From positions 1-10,977 of the forward strand of contig SLQN01000438.1 in the NCBI GenBank assembly GCA_007131465.1: a DNA stretch of 10,977 nt, written 5' to 3'. Below are positions 5,801 to 10,633 of the stretch, one piece after another (positions within the stretch are counted from its first letter, which is position 1; each line of letters opens with the position of its first letter). A model generated the notes under the pieces. That model did not search any database and was not told the origin of the DNA. It saw only the letters and a program-made list of their open reading frames with translations. The stretch is from Paracoccaceae bacterium. Its GTDB lineage: Bacteria; Pseudomonadota; Alphaproteobacteria; Rhodobacterales; Rhodobacteraceae. The translations under genes and the position numbers were made by a program.

Positions 5801-8428
5801 GACGAGCAGTTCCTGATCGACTCGGGCAACCTGAACAATCCCGACCGCGTCGACTGGAACATCCCGGCGCATGACGAGACGGTCCTGTCAGAGGCAGAGC
5901 GTTTCTATCTGCGCGAATTCCGCTCGCGCATCGAAAGCATCGACGAAAACGGCGTGGCCACATTGGCCGAAGCCTCGCCCTATACATTCGAGGCCGGCGT
6001 GGCCAATCTGGGCCGCAGCACCTTCCTGAGTGATGTGAACCTGTCGGGCTTCACCATCCAGGGCAATTTCGAGCCTCTCGTCGGAGAGATCGATCCCTTC
6101 CTGTTCGAGGACACGATCCCCACATGGGCCTCGGTCGGGGCCTTGTCGCTGGACGGGATACGCGACAGTTCGCTTGCCGATATCACCATCATCAACCCCG
6201 CCGCCCATGCCTTCCGCTTCCAGCGCACGCATGAATCGACAGGTGATCATCTCTCGGCCTTTGGCGCGCATAACAAGGATGGCTCGTCGGGCTACCATTT
6301 CCTGATCCAGGAAAGCTTTGCCAATGACCTGACCAACCTGCACAGCGAAGGGGCGCGCCATGCCGTGCTGTTCGGCGCATTTGACGCCGAGCATTATAAT
6401 CACATCCACATGCTGTTCACGGATCGCGACATCAACTTCCACGGCAGCCCCGACAGTTTCAACACGGTCATCGTGGACCGGATGGTGCAGAATTACCCGG
6501 TCGACAGCACCCCTCAGTGGCAGGCCGTGCATCCGGGCGTGCCAGGGCTGCACCCGGTCGAGACGATCGAGGACAATACCGTCTGGTTCCGCTTTGCCCG
6601 CATGGGGGATCGCGCCAACGAAGTGCATGCCCATCCCGAAGGGGCCGATATTGCCGGGCGCAATGGCGCGGACCTGATCCGGGGCGGGGCAGGCAATGAC
6701 ACGCTCTCGGGGGGCGGGGGCAATGACACGATCTTTGGCGGCGGCGGCAACAATCTGATCTCGGGGGGGCCGGGGCAGGATCTGCTTCATGGCGGCACCG
6801 GCAATGACACGATCAGCGGCGGGTCGGGCAATGACACGATCTTCGGCGGCGGCGGCGACAACCTGCTGATCGGGGGCACCGGGATCGACGAATTCCACAG
6901 CGGCACCGGGCGCGACACGATCCGCCATGACACCGGCCACCAGTTCAGCATCATCCACGATTTCCGGACCGGGACAGGCGGCGACATCGTCGAGATCCGC
7001 GGCACGGCCTATGGTGCCTTCAGCGACCTGCGCATGGATCAGGTCGGCGCGGATGTCCATGTCCAGCTGGGTCGCGTGGCCAGTTCGACCGACTATGCAA
7101 GAATCGAATTGCTGAACACCCAGATGAACGCACTGACCGCCGCGAATTTCGCCTTTGGGGAAGATGGCAGTGCAGCGCTTGATGTTGGCTTGCGGGGGGA
7201 TCAGGTCTTTGCGCTTGGAACACCGGGGGACGACCGTTTCGCCATTGCCCGCGTGCATCTTGACAGCCCTGATCTGGAAATCCAGGGCGGCGCAGGCCAT
7301 GATGTGGTGCAGGTGAATGTCGGCTTTCTGACCGCCGACCTTGGGGCCACGGGAACCTACTCGGGCATCGATGAATTTGATTTTTCCGGGGGTACGGGAG
7401 CGTTTGACCTGCGCGTGGACAGTGCCCTTGTTGGACAATCCGACACTAACCGCCTGACGCTTGCCTTCGGGGATGCCGGCACCCCTGTGCTGCTTGATAT
7501 CGGCCCGCTGGCCGCCGGGCAGACCGTCCTGGTGGACGGCGCGCGCGAAATCCGGCTGGGATCGGGCAACGGTCAGGCCGTGCAGGCCACGGACCGGACC
7601 GGCACCAATATCATCGGCGGCGACCATGATGACCTGATCCGGGGCGGGGCGGGCAATGACACTTTCACTGGCGGGGCAGGCAATGACACGCTGATCGGGG
7701 GCGGCGGGCAGAACACGGCCGTCTATTCCGGCAACCAGTCCGACTACGAGATCGCGCAGGACGGATCGGGCAACCTGATCGTGCGCGATCTGCGCAGCAC
7801 AGGCGACGGCACCGACACGCTGCGCCAGATCCAGACCCTGCAATTCGCCGATGGCACGGTTGCGACCAGCGAATTCATCACCGATGTGGTGATGGCGGGC
7901 CAGATCACCACAGCCGGTGCCGGTGGCGGTGCCCTTGCGGGCACAGCGCTCACTTTCTCGAACGCGGCCGGGGCGGCGGTCCGCAGCCTGACCACTGGCG
8001 CAGATGGACGCTTCTCCGCCACATTGCCCGATGGCGAGGCCGCGCGCCTCGATGCCAGCCGCGACTATGACCCCGCTGCCGGCGATCCTGCGATCTCGGC
8101 CCGCGATGCGCTGGATGTCCTGCGGATCGCTGTGGGGCTGCCGCCCGGTTTCGGCCCTGCGCAGGCGCAGAACTTCATTGCCGCCGACATCAACCAGGAC
8201 GGGGCCGTGACCGCGAGCGACGCGCTCGACGTGCTGCGCGTCGCTGTTGGTCTTGCAACGCAGAATGCGCCGCAATGGCTGTTCTACGATGCTGCGACGG
8301 ATTGGGGCGCGCTGGCACTGTCCCGCAGCCAGACCCAGCTGGCAACCGGGATCGACCTGTCCGCGATCGCGCCCGGAACAGAACTGGGCCTGACCGGGAT
8401 CCTTCTGGGAAGCATGATCGAGGTATAG
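2849..8428 (+). CDS. Giant RTX calcium-binding protein with beta-helix and dockerin-like domains
   Basis: The product is 1859 residues, acidic and Gly/Asp-rich, with no signal peptide and almost no cysteine. There are 32 GGxGxDxxx-type nonapeptides in five blocks at residues about 151-195, 431-484, 718-789, 1278-1358 and 1590-1625. In this family they bind Ca2+ and fold as beta-rolls outside the cell. Between them lie four copies of a module marked by Q-S-D-T (Q at 92, 363, 650, 1530). A beta-helix-like region spans about 863-1274. A serralysin-type segment (YSGNQSDYEI, then LQFADG) follows at 1626-1671, a small beta-sandwich at about 1679-1738, and a dockerin-like pair at about 1740-1802. 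The last 50 residues end in a hydrophobic tail (ILLGSMIEV) typical of type I secretion substrates. No ABC exporter, membrane fusion protein or protease motif (HExxH) is present. It is likely a secreted or surface adhesin or polysaccharide-active protein; the activity is unproven. Confidence 0.93.
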   Translation: MPTVIATLTPGVADTVTGTDADEVIIVPTNNNGLTGEDTIDGGGGHDVLRFERTQQLTVAESMLVNVTGIEEFDVRASSDVYVRLVDANILQSDTDTLRITFSGGILELDLRSVTPGTGRVELWGDAPVTLFNVAQEVFIGDFGGNAIVTGGTQEDTIHGGAGDDLIDGGAGDDLLISTGGNDTLTGGSGIDRFTIMDAGARTVTITDFAGHDAYEVLNLRDFAGLSFGDLTISAIGGGTQVTLPGGTVLMLQGVAPASLSARDFVFSDQDAPQVFTLSAGADIFTGGSGPDVFQLLGQVNQLDGAIDRLTGGAGIDTLRIVSGADRTISAQQLAALDGIEVIDFRDATGNNAIQLTPDILAQSDTGALTIRFGNTPLALNAGTITQADQVILDGAGTVTLAAGTAGQRVTIADSANGTVIAANTDTEIRGGAGNDIITGQAGDDTLSGGAGNDSIHGGAGNDTLISDGGNDTLTGGTGTDRFIIESAGPRTVTITDFGGRDSFEFIDLRAFAGLSFGDMTITAMGGGTQVALPGGTTLVLNGVSASALAAGDFVFAGQDAPQIFTLSDGVDNFTGGSNTDVFDLIGNINQLDPADSLDGGGGIDTLRIFGADRTIGAAQLDALNSIEVIDLRPASGNHALELSPSVIAQSDTGAMTIRFGSGGLALNTGSVTSPDQVILDGSGPVTLATGTPGQMLTIADTADGTVIAGNAAVVIQGGAGNDVITGSLGDDTLSGGAGNDLIRGNAGDNLLIGGAGNDTLIGGAGNDILRSGSGANRLEGGGGFDQFIIEQGAQGTVLVDYDPDNMAVRIDLTNIDGLSSVADLGFANQGANVRVTGAGVDLVLEGVQANQLGAKDFLFAGQDPLAYFVAAGTTSAQIQMLLDGALPGAVIDVAAGTFSVTQTLRISRDDLTLRGAGEGETIFLTAIPFDTPAPTIQVQPDSLLDRFGQIATEMGSGSNQVQLTAAQAAEFSVGDLLMLFQPNDEQFLIDSGNLNNPDRVDWNIPAHDETVLSEAERFYLREFRSRIESIDENGVATLAEASPYTFEAGVANLGRSTFLSDVNLSGFTIQGNFEPLVGEIDPFLFEDTIPTWASVGALSLDGIRDSSLADITIINPAAHAFRFQRTHESTGDHLSAFGAHNKDGSSGYHFLIQESFANDLTNLHSEGARHAVLFGAFDAEHYNHIHMLFTDRDINFHGSPDSFNTVIVDRMVQNYPVDSTPQWQAVHPGVPGLHPVETIEDNTVWFRFARMGDRANEVHAHPEGADIAGRNGADLIRGGAGNDTLSGGGGNDTIFGGGGNNLISGGPGQDLLHGGTGNDTISGGSGNDTIFGGGGDNLLIGGTGIDEFHSGTGRDTIRHDTGHQFSIIHDFRTGTGGDIVEIRGTAYGAFSDLRMDQVGADVHVQLGRVASSTDYARIELLNTQMNALTAANFAFGEDGSAALDVGLRGDQVFALGTPGDDRFAIARVHLDSPDLEIQGGAGHDVVQVNVGFLTADLGATGTYSGIDEFDFSGGTGAFDLRVDSALVGQSDTNRLTLAFGDAGTPVLLDIGPLAAGQTVLVDGAREIRLGSGNGQAVQATDRTGTNIIGGDHDDLIRGGAGNDTFTGGAGNDTLIGGGGQNTAVYSGNQSDYEIAQDGSGNLIVRDLRSTGDGTDTLRQIQTLQFADGTVATSEFITDVVMAGQITTAGAGGGALAGTALTFSNAAGAAVRSLTTGADGRFSATLPDGEAARLDASRDYDPAAGDPAISARDALDVLRIAVGLPPGFGPAQAQNFIAADINQDGAVTASDALDVLRVAVGLATQNAPQWLFYDAATDWGALALSRSQTQLATGIDLSAIAPGTELGLTGILLGSMIEV
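3299..3433 (+). repeat. RTX block 1 (five nonapeptides)
   Basis: Five consecutive 27-base units encode GGTQEDTIH, GGAGDDLID, GGAGDDLLI, STGGNDTLT and GGSGIDRFT. The first and fourth are degenerate. Confidence 0.9.
4139..4300 (+). repeat. RTX block 2 (six nonapeptides)
   Basis: Six consecutive 27-base units begin GGAGNDIIT. The fifth is degenerate (SDGGNDTLT), at the same position relative to the block end as in block 1. Confidence 0.9.
5000..5215 (+). repeat. RTX block 3 (eight nonapeptides)
   Basis: Eight consecutive 27-base units run from GGAGNDVIT to GGGGFDQFI. Units five and six are nearly identical (GGAGNDTLI, GGAGNDILR), as expected from unit slippage. Confidence 0.9.
5435..6670 (+). 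other. Central parallel beta-helix-like domain of the RTX protein
   Basis: Residues about 863-1274 contain no RTX repeats. The opening (GAVIDVAAGTFSVTQTLRI, then DDLTLRGAGEGETIF) is the typical start of pectate-lyase-like right-handed beta-helices. Successive short strands follow (LSGFTIQG, SSLADITIINP, ANDLTNLHSEGARHAV, YNHIHMLF, FNTVIVDRMV). The His/Asp-rich patch HMLFTDRDINFHGSPDS could hold active or binding residues. Many helices of this fold act on acidic polysaccharides, and alginate epimerases combine such a domain with RTX modules. The epimerase motif YG(F/I)DPH(D/E) was not seen, so no enzyme is assigned. Confidence 0.65.
6683..6925 (+). repeat. RTX block 4 (nine uninterrupted nonapeptides)
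   Basis: Nine 27-base units run from GGAGNDTLS to SGTGRDTIR without interruption, the longest block in the protein. It follows the beta-helix-like domain directly and probably caps it with a calcium beta-roll. Confidence 0.92.
7616..7723 (+). repeat. RTX block 5 (four nonapeptides)
   Basis: Units GGDHDDLIR, GGAGNDTFT, GGAGNDTLI and GGGGQNTAV lead into the YSGNQSDYEI segment that often follows the last repeats in type I secreted proteins. Confidence 0.9.
8064..8260 (+). other. Dockerin-like duplicated segment near RTX C-terminus
   Basis: Two related halves read ARDALDVLRIAVGL and ADINQDGAVTASDALDVLRVAVGL. The second has a full EF-hand-like calcium loop (D-x-N-x-D-G-6x-D pattern). The first loop is irregular (DYDPAAGDPAIS before ARDAL). 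Type I dockerins have this duplicated loop-helix form. A small beta-sandwich (about 7885-8060) precedes it, as is common for dockerin-bearing proteins. Confidence 0.75.
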
Positions 8429-8524
8429 GCTCCGCACATACATATATGCGTGAGAGGCTGACCGGAAATGGGGCGCGTGAAGTCAGCAGGGTGTGAGTCT
8501 GTTCGGTTGCGAAGCCGAAGGGAT

Positions 8525-8648
8525 ATCATGATGGCCCGGACAAGGATTTTCACGCCTTGCCGGATCGACCCCCGGCCCGAAGCGCTGCATCCGCGCGCTT
8601 CGGACGCCGGAAATCCAGCAACCGTTGCAGTTCCCGGATGGCCCGCCG
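8525..8648 (-). pseudogene. ParE-type toxin remnant, frameshifted
   Basis: Just after the antitoxin remnant, the minus strand encodes AIRELQRLLDFRRPKRADAA in one frame, then SIRQGVKILVR in another. Together they match the N-terminal half of a ParE/RelE-fold toxin of the kind that follows CopG-type antitoxins: a helix, a Phe, an Ala-rich helix, then I-R-x-G-V-K-x-L. The frame changes within the GC-rich stretch near 8575. The start codon is missing and nothing resembling the catalytic beta-sheet C-terminus follows toward 8429. It should not be functional. The assignment is by motif reading, not by a search. Confidence 0.6.
8577..8603. repeat. Inverted repeat, 9-base perfect arms
   Basis: CCGAAGCGC and GCGCTTCGG flank a 9-base loop inside the toxin remnant. 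There is no T-run on either side, so a terminator is not supported. It may contribute to slippage or rearrangement here. Confidence 0.4.
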
Positions 8649-8654
8649 GGGCGA

Positions 8655-8844
8655 CTATGACTTGTGGCATTCAGGTGCGGGCAGTTCGGTTTCATCTCCC
8701 CAACGCGCCCGCCACTGATCGAGATCTTCGGCGGTCGCATGCAGGCCGGTTTCATGAAAATCCGCCCATGCCTTGAGGCTATCCCGCCGCCGCGCCGCGC
8801 GCTTTCATGTCGTCATCGAGCTTGACAGATGTTGCCGCTGCCAA
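8655..8844 (-). pseudogene. CopG/ribbon-helix-helix antitoxin remnant, internally deleted
   Basis: The minus strand from a possible TTG at 8844 reads MAAATSVKLDDDMKAR, the classic N-terminal strand and first helix of a ribbon-helix-helix antitoxin. That frame stops at 8779. In another frame, directly adjacent, it reads RRDSLKAWADFHETGLHATA, and later LPAPECHKS before a stop at 8655, which is the usual C-terminal tail of this antitoxin family. Roughly 30 residues that normally link the two parts (the second helix) are missing, and the frame is broken at the join. The join is a CGG/GCG-rich stretch, consistent with a deletion between short repeats. Without the second DNA-binding helix the product should be inactive. 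The cognate toxin remnant follows downstream. Confidence 0.75.
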
Positions 8845-8940
8845 GTTGTTCTTCGGGCGGAAGGTAATACTTTCATCTGCTGTGCAGCGCTTGCACCCGC
8901 TTTGTCTATTGGCCTGTGGCGCGGCTTTCAGGCGAAAGGA

Positions 8941-9393
8941 GTGACGATCGGCACACACAGCAATTATACATTCGAGGTATCGACCGGGGAAAGTTCCGGT
9001 TCGGCGATTCACCGTCTGCGCAACGGTATTTTGAACTTCTTTCGCAAACCCGGTGGCGATGGCGACCACCTGCGCCACGATAAACATCTGTTTGTCGAAA
9101 GTCTGTCACGGGAGCTGTCTCCCCAAGTGCCGTGGAATACTCAGGCCAAGAACGGGGTCTTCCCTGTCAACTTGCGTCACAGCCTGTTGCGCGCGCCGGG
9201 GTATGCGGCGATTGCCAAACGCATGAACGCCAAAGACCGGCCAAACCTGACCGGGAAGCCGTGGACCACAGTCAACCTGCGGAAGTTCATGACCAAGATG
9301 AAAAGCAAGGGATGCGTGGGAGCATGGTGCCTCCCACCTCCAGTGACAGGCAGCAACGCCGGAACAATGGACAAGTTGTCAGATCATCGGTAG
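8941..9393 (+). CDS. Uncharacterised protein, possible recombinase-like C-terminal fragment
   Basis: An open frame of about 150 codons with plausible codon usage ends at TAG 9393. The only recognisable part is near the C-terminus: AIAKRMNAKDRP, then LTGKPWTTVNLRKFM. This resembles the helix-turn-helix region of large serine recombinases and resolvase-like proteins (A-x-x-(L/M)-N-x-x-G/D, then G-x-x-W-T, then R-x-x-(L/M)). The first half (THSNYTFEVSTGES) is not recognised and no catalytic recombinase domain is present. The frame is open upstream to 8773, but that part is antisense to the antitoxin remnant; the GTG at 8941 has a purine-rich AAAGGA directly before it. The end overlaps the parD promoter region. 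It may be a decayed gene. Confidence 0.35.
   Translation: MTIGTHSNYTFEVSTGESSGSAIHRLRNGILNFFRKPGGDGDHLRHDKHLFVESLSRELSPQVPWNTQAKNGVFPVNLRHSLLRAPGYAAIAKRMNAKDRPNLTGKPWTTVNLRKFMTKMKSKGCVGAWCLPPPVTGSNAGTMDKLSDHR
9078..9097. repeat. 20-bp near-palindromic direct repeat, left copy
   Basis: CGATAAACATCTGTTTGTCG recurs at 10053-10072 with a single difference. Its own halves are near-palindromic (CGATAAACA against TGTTTGTCG, 8 of 9 paired). This copy lies inside the uncharacterised frame, where it encodes part of HDKHLFVE. Confidence 0.75.
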
Positions 9394-9415
9394 TATAATG
9401 GAGTACCACAGGAGG
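9370..9415 (+). promoter_or_regulatory. Promoter, candidate operators and RBS of the intact parDE pair
   Basis: A perfect -10 hexamer TATAAT lies at 9394-9399. It is flanked by two dyads: GACAA-G-TTGTC at 9370-9380, and GGTA/TACC at 9389-9392 and 9404-9407. Such dyads over the -10 fit autorepression by a ribbon-helix-helix antitoxin. No good -35 exists at 16-18 bases: TTGTCA (9376-9381) is too close and TGGACA (9368-9373) too far. The ribosome binding site AGGAGG (9410-9415) is five bases before ATG 9421. Confidence 0.6.
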
Positions 9416-9420
9416 GTGTC

Positions 9421-9708
9421 ATGGGGGCCCACAAGCAATCCATCAGCTTCACCGAAGCGGCTTTCGCTTATGCGAAGGAACTGGTCGACCGCGGCGATTA
9501 CCCGAATGTCAGCGCCGCTGTGTCCGGCGAGTTGGCCCGCGCGCGCGCTGCCCGTGAGCGGGAGCAGGTGCTTCTTGAGACCGAGGTGCGTCGACGTCTT
9601 CAGGTGCCGACGGACCAATGGGAACCCGTAACGAGCATTGATGACTTCACCGCTGATGCGCGCACCTTTCTGGCAGAGCGACGTGATGGAGAGCTGTCGC
9701 AAACATGA
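9421..9708 (+). CDS. ParD-like ribbon-helix-helix antitoxin
   Basis: This 95-residue protein begins with a short beta-strand region (KQSISFTE), followed by a helix and the turn DRGDYPNVSAAVSGELARAR. That matches the ParD pattern of a strand, a helix, a (G/D)-Y-x-N-x-S turn and a second helix that dimerises and binds DNA. The charged remainder (residues about 38-95) should wrap the toxin. ParD proteins neutralise ParE and repress their own operon. The start has a strong Shine-Dalgarno (AGGAGG, five bases). The stop overlaps the toxin start (ATGA), so the two genes are translationally coupled. It is only distantly similar to the second ParD here. Confidence 0.82.
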   Translation: MGAHKQSISFTEAAFAYAKELVDRGDYPNVSAAVSGELARARAAREREQVLLETEVRRRLQVPTDQWEPVTSIDDFTADARTFLAERRDGELSQT

Positions 9709-10043
9709 TCCGGATCGAACGGCACCCGCTGGTCAGCCGCGATCTGCGGGAACTGGCGCGCCATGTGGCGGAGGTGTCTGGTGATCCGCGTGCCGCAGAG
9801 CACCGCCTCGATCAGGTCGACGCCCTTCTCGCGGACATCCTGTTGAACCCGAAATCAGGCACGAGCCTGAGTGCTGGTCTTGCGGGATGGCGTGTGCGTC
9901 ATGGCGGGACGGGGCGGAAGATCACGATCGTTTTTCGTCTTACGGATCCCGGTGATCGTCTGCAGATTGCCCTTGTCGCCTTCAGTGGCCAGAATTGGCT
10001 GGGCACCGTGCCAGACCGATCCGGCGCGTTCCCCGGGGGCTGA
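9705..10043 (+). CDS. ParE/RelE-fold toxin of the intact TA pair
   Basis: This 112-residue protein overlaps the antitoxin stop by four bases (ATGA). The N-terminal strand IRIERHPLVSRDLREL, a long second helix (about residues 29-49), the strand GWRVRHGGTGRKITIVFRL and the strand LQIALVAFSGQNW follow the order of the ParE/RelE fold. Toxins of this superfamily poison DNA gyrase (ParE) or cut mRNA at the ribosome (RelE); the sequence does not decide which. The C-terminal Gly/Pro-rich tail after about residue 98 is longer than needed for the fold. The reading frame is complete. Immediately downstream lies the right copy of a 20-bp repeat. Confidence 0.75.
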   Translation: MIRIERHPLVSRDLRELARHVAEVSGDPRAAEHRLDQVDALLADILLNPKSGTSLSAGLAGWRVRHGGTGRKITIVFRLTDPGDRLQIALVAFSGQNWLGTVPDRSGAFPGG

Positions 10044-10052
10044 CCCAGATCC

Positions 10053-10072
10053 CGATAAACATGTGTTTGTCG
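10053..10072. repeat. 20-bp near-palindromic direct repeat, right copy
   Basis: CGATAAACATGTGTTTGTCG lies ten bases after the intact toxin's stop codon and matches the copy at 9078-9097 in 19 of 20 positions. The bases after it show weaker similarity to those after the left copy (GTCAGTC against GTCTGTC), so the duplicated tract may once have been longer. Confidence 0.75.
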
Positions 10073-10100
10073 TGGCTCGGTCAGTCGTGAGTTGATCCAA

Positions 10101-10118
10101 CTGCACGGCGTCGTGCAG
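10101..10118 (+). terminator. Hairpin after intact parDE pair, no T-run
   Basis: CTGCACG and CGTGCAG form a perfect 7-base stem with a 4-base loop, 58 bases after the toxin stop. No run of T follows, so factor-independent termination is doubtful. It could instead protect the transcript end or be a protein-binding dyad. Confidence 0.3.
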
Positions 10119-10266
10119 CGCGGGGCCAGCCTTTGGCGTATATTCTCGGAGTTTGTCGATCTTTAGACATGCATGGCATCACCGGGCCATAGGAAGCGGG
10201 TAACCGATCAGGGGCATCAAAACAGTCTTTTTGCAGTTTCATGTATCGCTAATAAACGATCGATTA

Positions 10267-10280
10267 ATGTTCATGAACAT
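10267..10280. promoter_or_regulatory. 14-bp perfect palindrome with a downstream half-site
   Basis: ATGTTCATGAACAT is a perfect palindrome. Its half ATGAACAT recurs at 10308-10315 in the same orientation. Both lie 45-100 bases upstream of the second parD promoter. This looks like a regulator site; the regulator is unknown. Confidence 0.4.
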
Positions 10281-10324
10281 GGATGCTGCCTCAAAGGGCG
10301 TCGGCCGATGAACATCAGAGTCGA

Positions 10325-10366
10325 TTGACCCAAATTGCGCATTGGCATATTTTGCCAACAAAGGAG
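10325..10366 (+). promoter_or_regulatory. Promoter, operator and RBS of the second parDE pair
   Basis: A -35-like TTGACC (10325-10330) and a -10-like TATTTT (10348-10353) are spaced by 17 bases. The -10 is embedded in a perfect dyad, TTGGCA-5-TGCCAA (10342-10358), an ideal autoregulatory operator for a ribbon-helix-helix antitoxin. The ribosome binding site AAGGAG (10361-10366) precedes ATG 10376 by nine bases, and decides that start over the upstream in-frame ATG at 10283. Confidence 0.65.
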
Positions 10367-10375
10367 ATCCGACAC

Positions 10376-10633
10376 ATGGTGACACGCAACGTTGTCCTGA
10401 CCGAAGCCCAGGACAATCTGGTTCAAGCATTGGTGGCGTCCGGGCGCTATCAGAATGCCAGCGAAGCGATGCGGGCGGGCCTCAGGCTGCTTGAGCAGGA
10501 AGAAGCACATCTTTCTGGGATCAGAGCGGGTCTTCTTGAAGGCTTGGCGCAGGCCAAGGCGGGCGATCTTGCAGAAGGCAGCGGTGAAGATGCGATCCGC
10601 CGTGCCTTTGCAAATGCGCGCGCGTCTTCATGA
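10376..10633 (+). CDS. parD: ParD-family antitoxin
   Basis: This 85-residue protein is a textbook ParD. It has an N-terminal strand (TRNVVLTEAQ), a helix, the turn ASGRYQNASEAMRAGLRLLE, then an acidic/Ala-rich toxin-binding arm ending DAIRRAFANAR. Length and motif spacing are typical for the family. It forms a ribbon-helix-helix dimer that represses its promoter and binds ParE. The start is chosen from AAGGAG at nine bases and from homology to the usual ParD N-terminus; the ATG at 10283 would add 31 residues encoded across the promoter. The stop overlaps the toxin start (ATGA). The gene is intact although its toxin is frameshifted. Confidence 0.93.
   Translation: MVTRNVVLTEAQDNLVQALVASGRYQNASEAMRAGLRLLEQEEAHLSGIRAGLLEGLAQAKAGDLAEGSGEDAIRRAFANARASS

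Larger units (their letters stand above)
10044..10375. other. Intergenic region between the two parDE pairs
   Basis: No gene is supported in these 332 bases. The stretch holds the right 20-bp repeat, a 7-base-stem hairpin (10101-10118), a markedly AT-rich segment (about 10215-10285) with a 14-bp perfect palindrome, and the promoter/operator of the second pair. The AT-rich segment contrasts with the high-GC surroundings and may be of foreign origin. Confidence 0.7.

Noticed and set aside
6618..6650. Possible metalloprotease-like His cluster (EVHAHPEG) in the RTX protein
   Set aside because: The HExxH zinc motif of serralysin-type proteases is absent, so a peptidase call is not supported.
5888..8443. 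Antisense open frame of about 850 codons opposite the RTX gene (and a similar 400-codon one at 2729-3937, 430-codon one at 4580-5872)
   Set aside because: Long antisense frames are expected opposite GC-rich, glycine/aspartate repeat genes. The products show antisense images of the repeats (strings such as RVIA, QVIA) and no domain, and the sense frame explains the region fully.
8435..8460. Possible hairpin just after the RTX stop (CGCACAT / ATATGCG)
   Set aside because: The stem contains a mismatch, is AT-rich and short, and no T-run follows. It is not a convincing terminator.
8502..8519. Small inverted repeat TTCGG / CCGAA
   Set aside because: Five-base arms with an 8-base loop are common by chance at this GC content.
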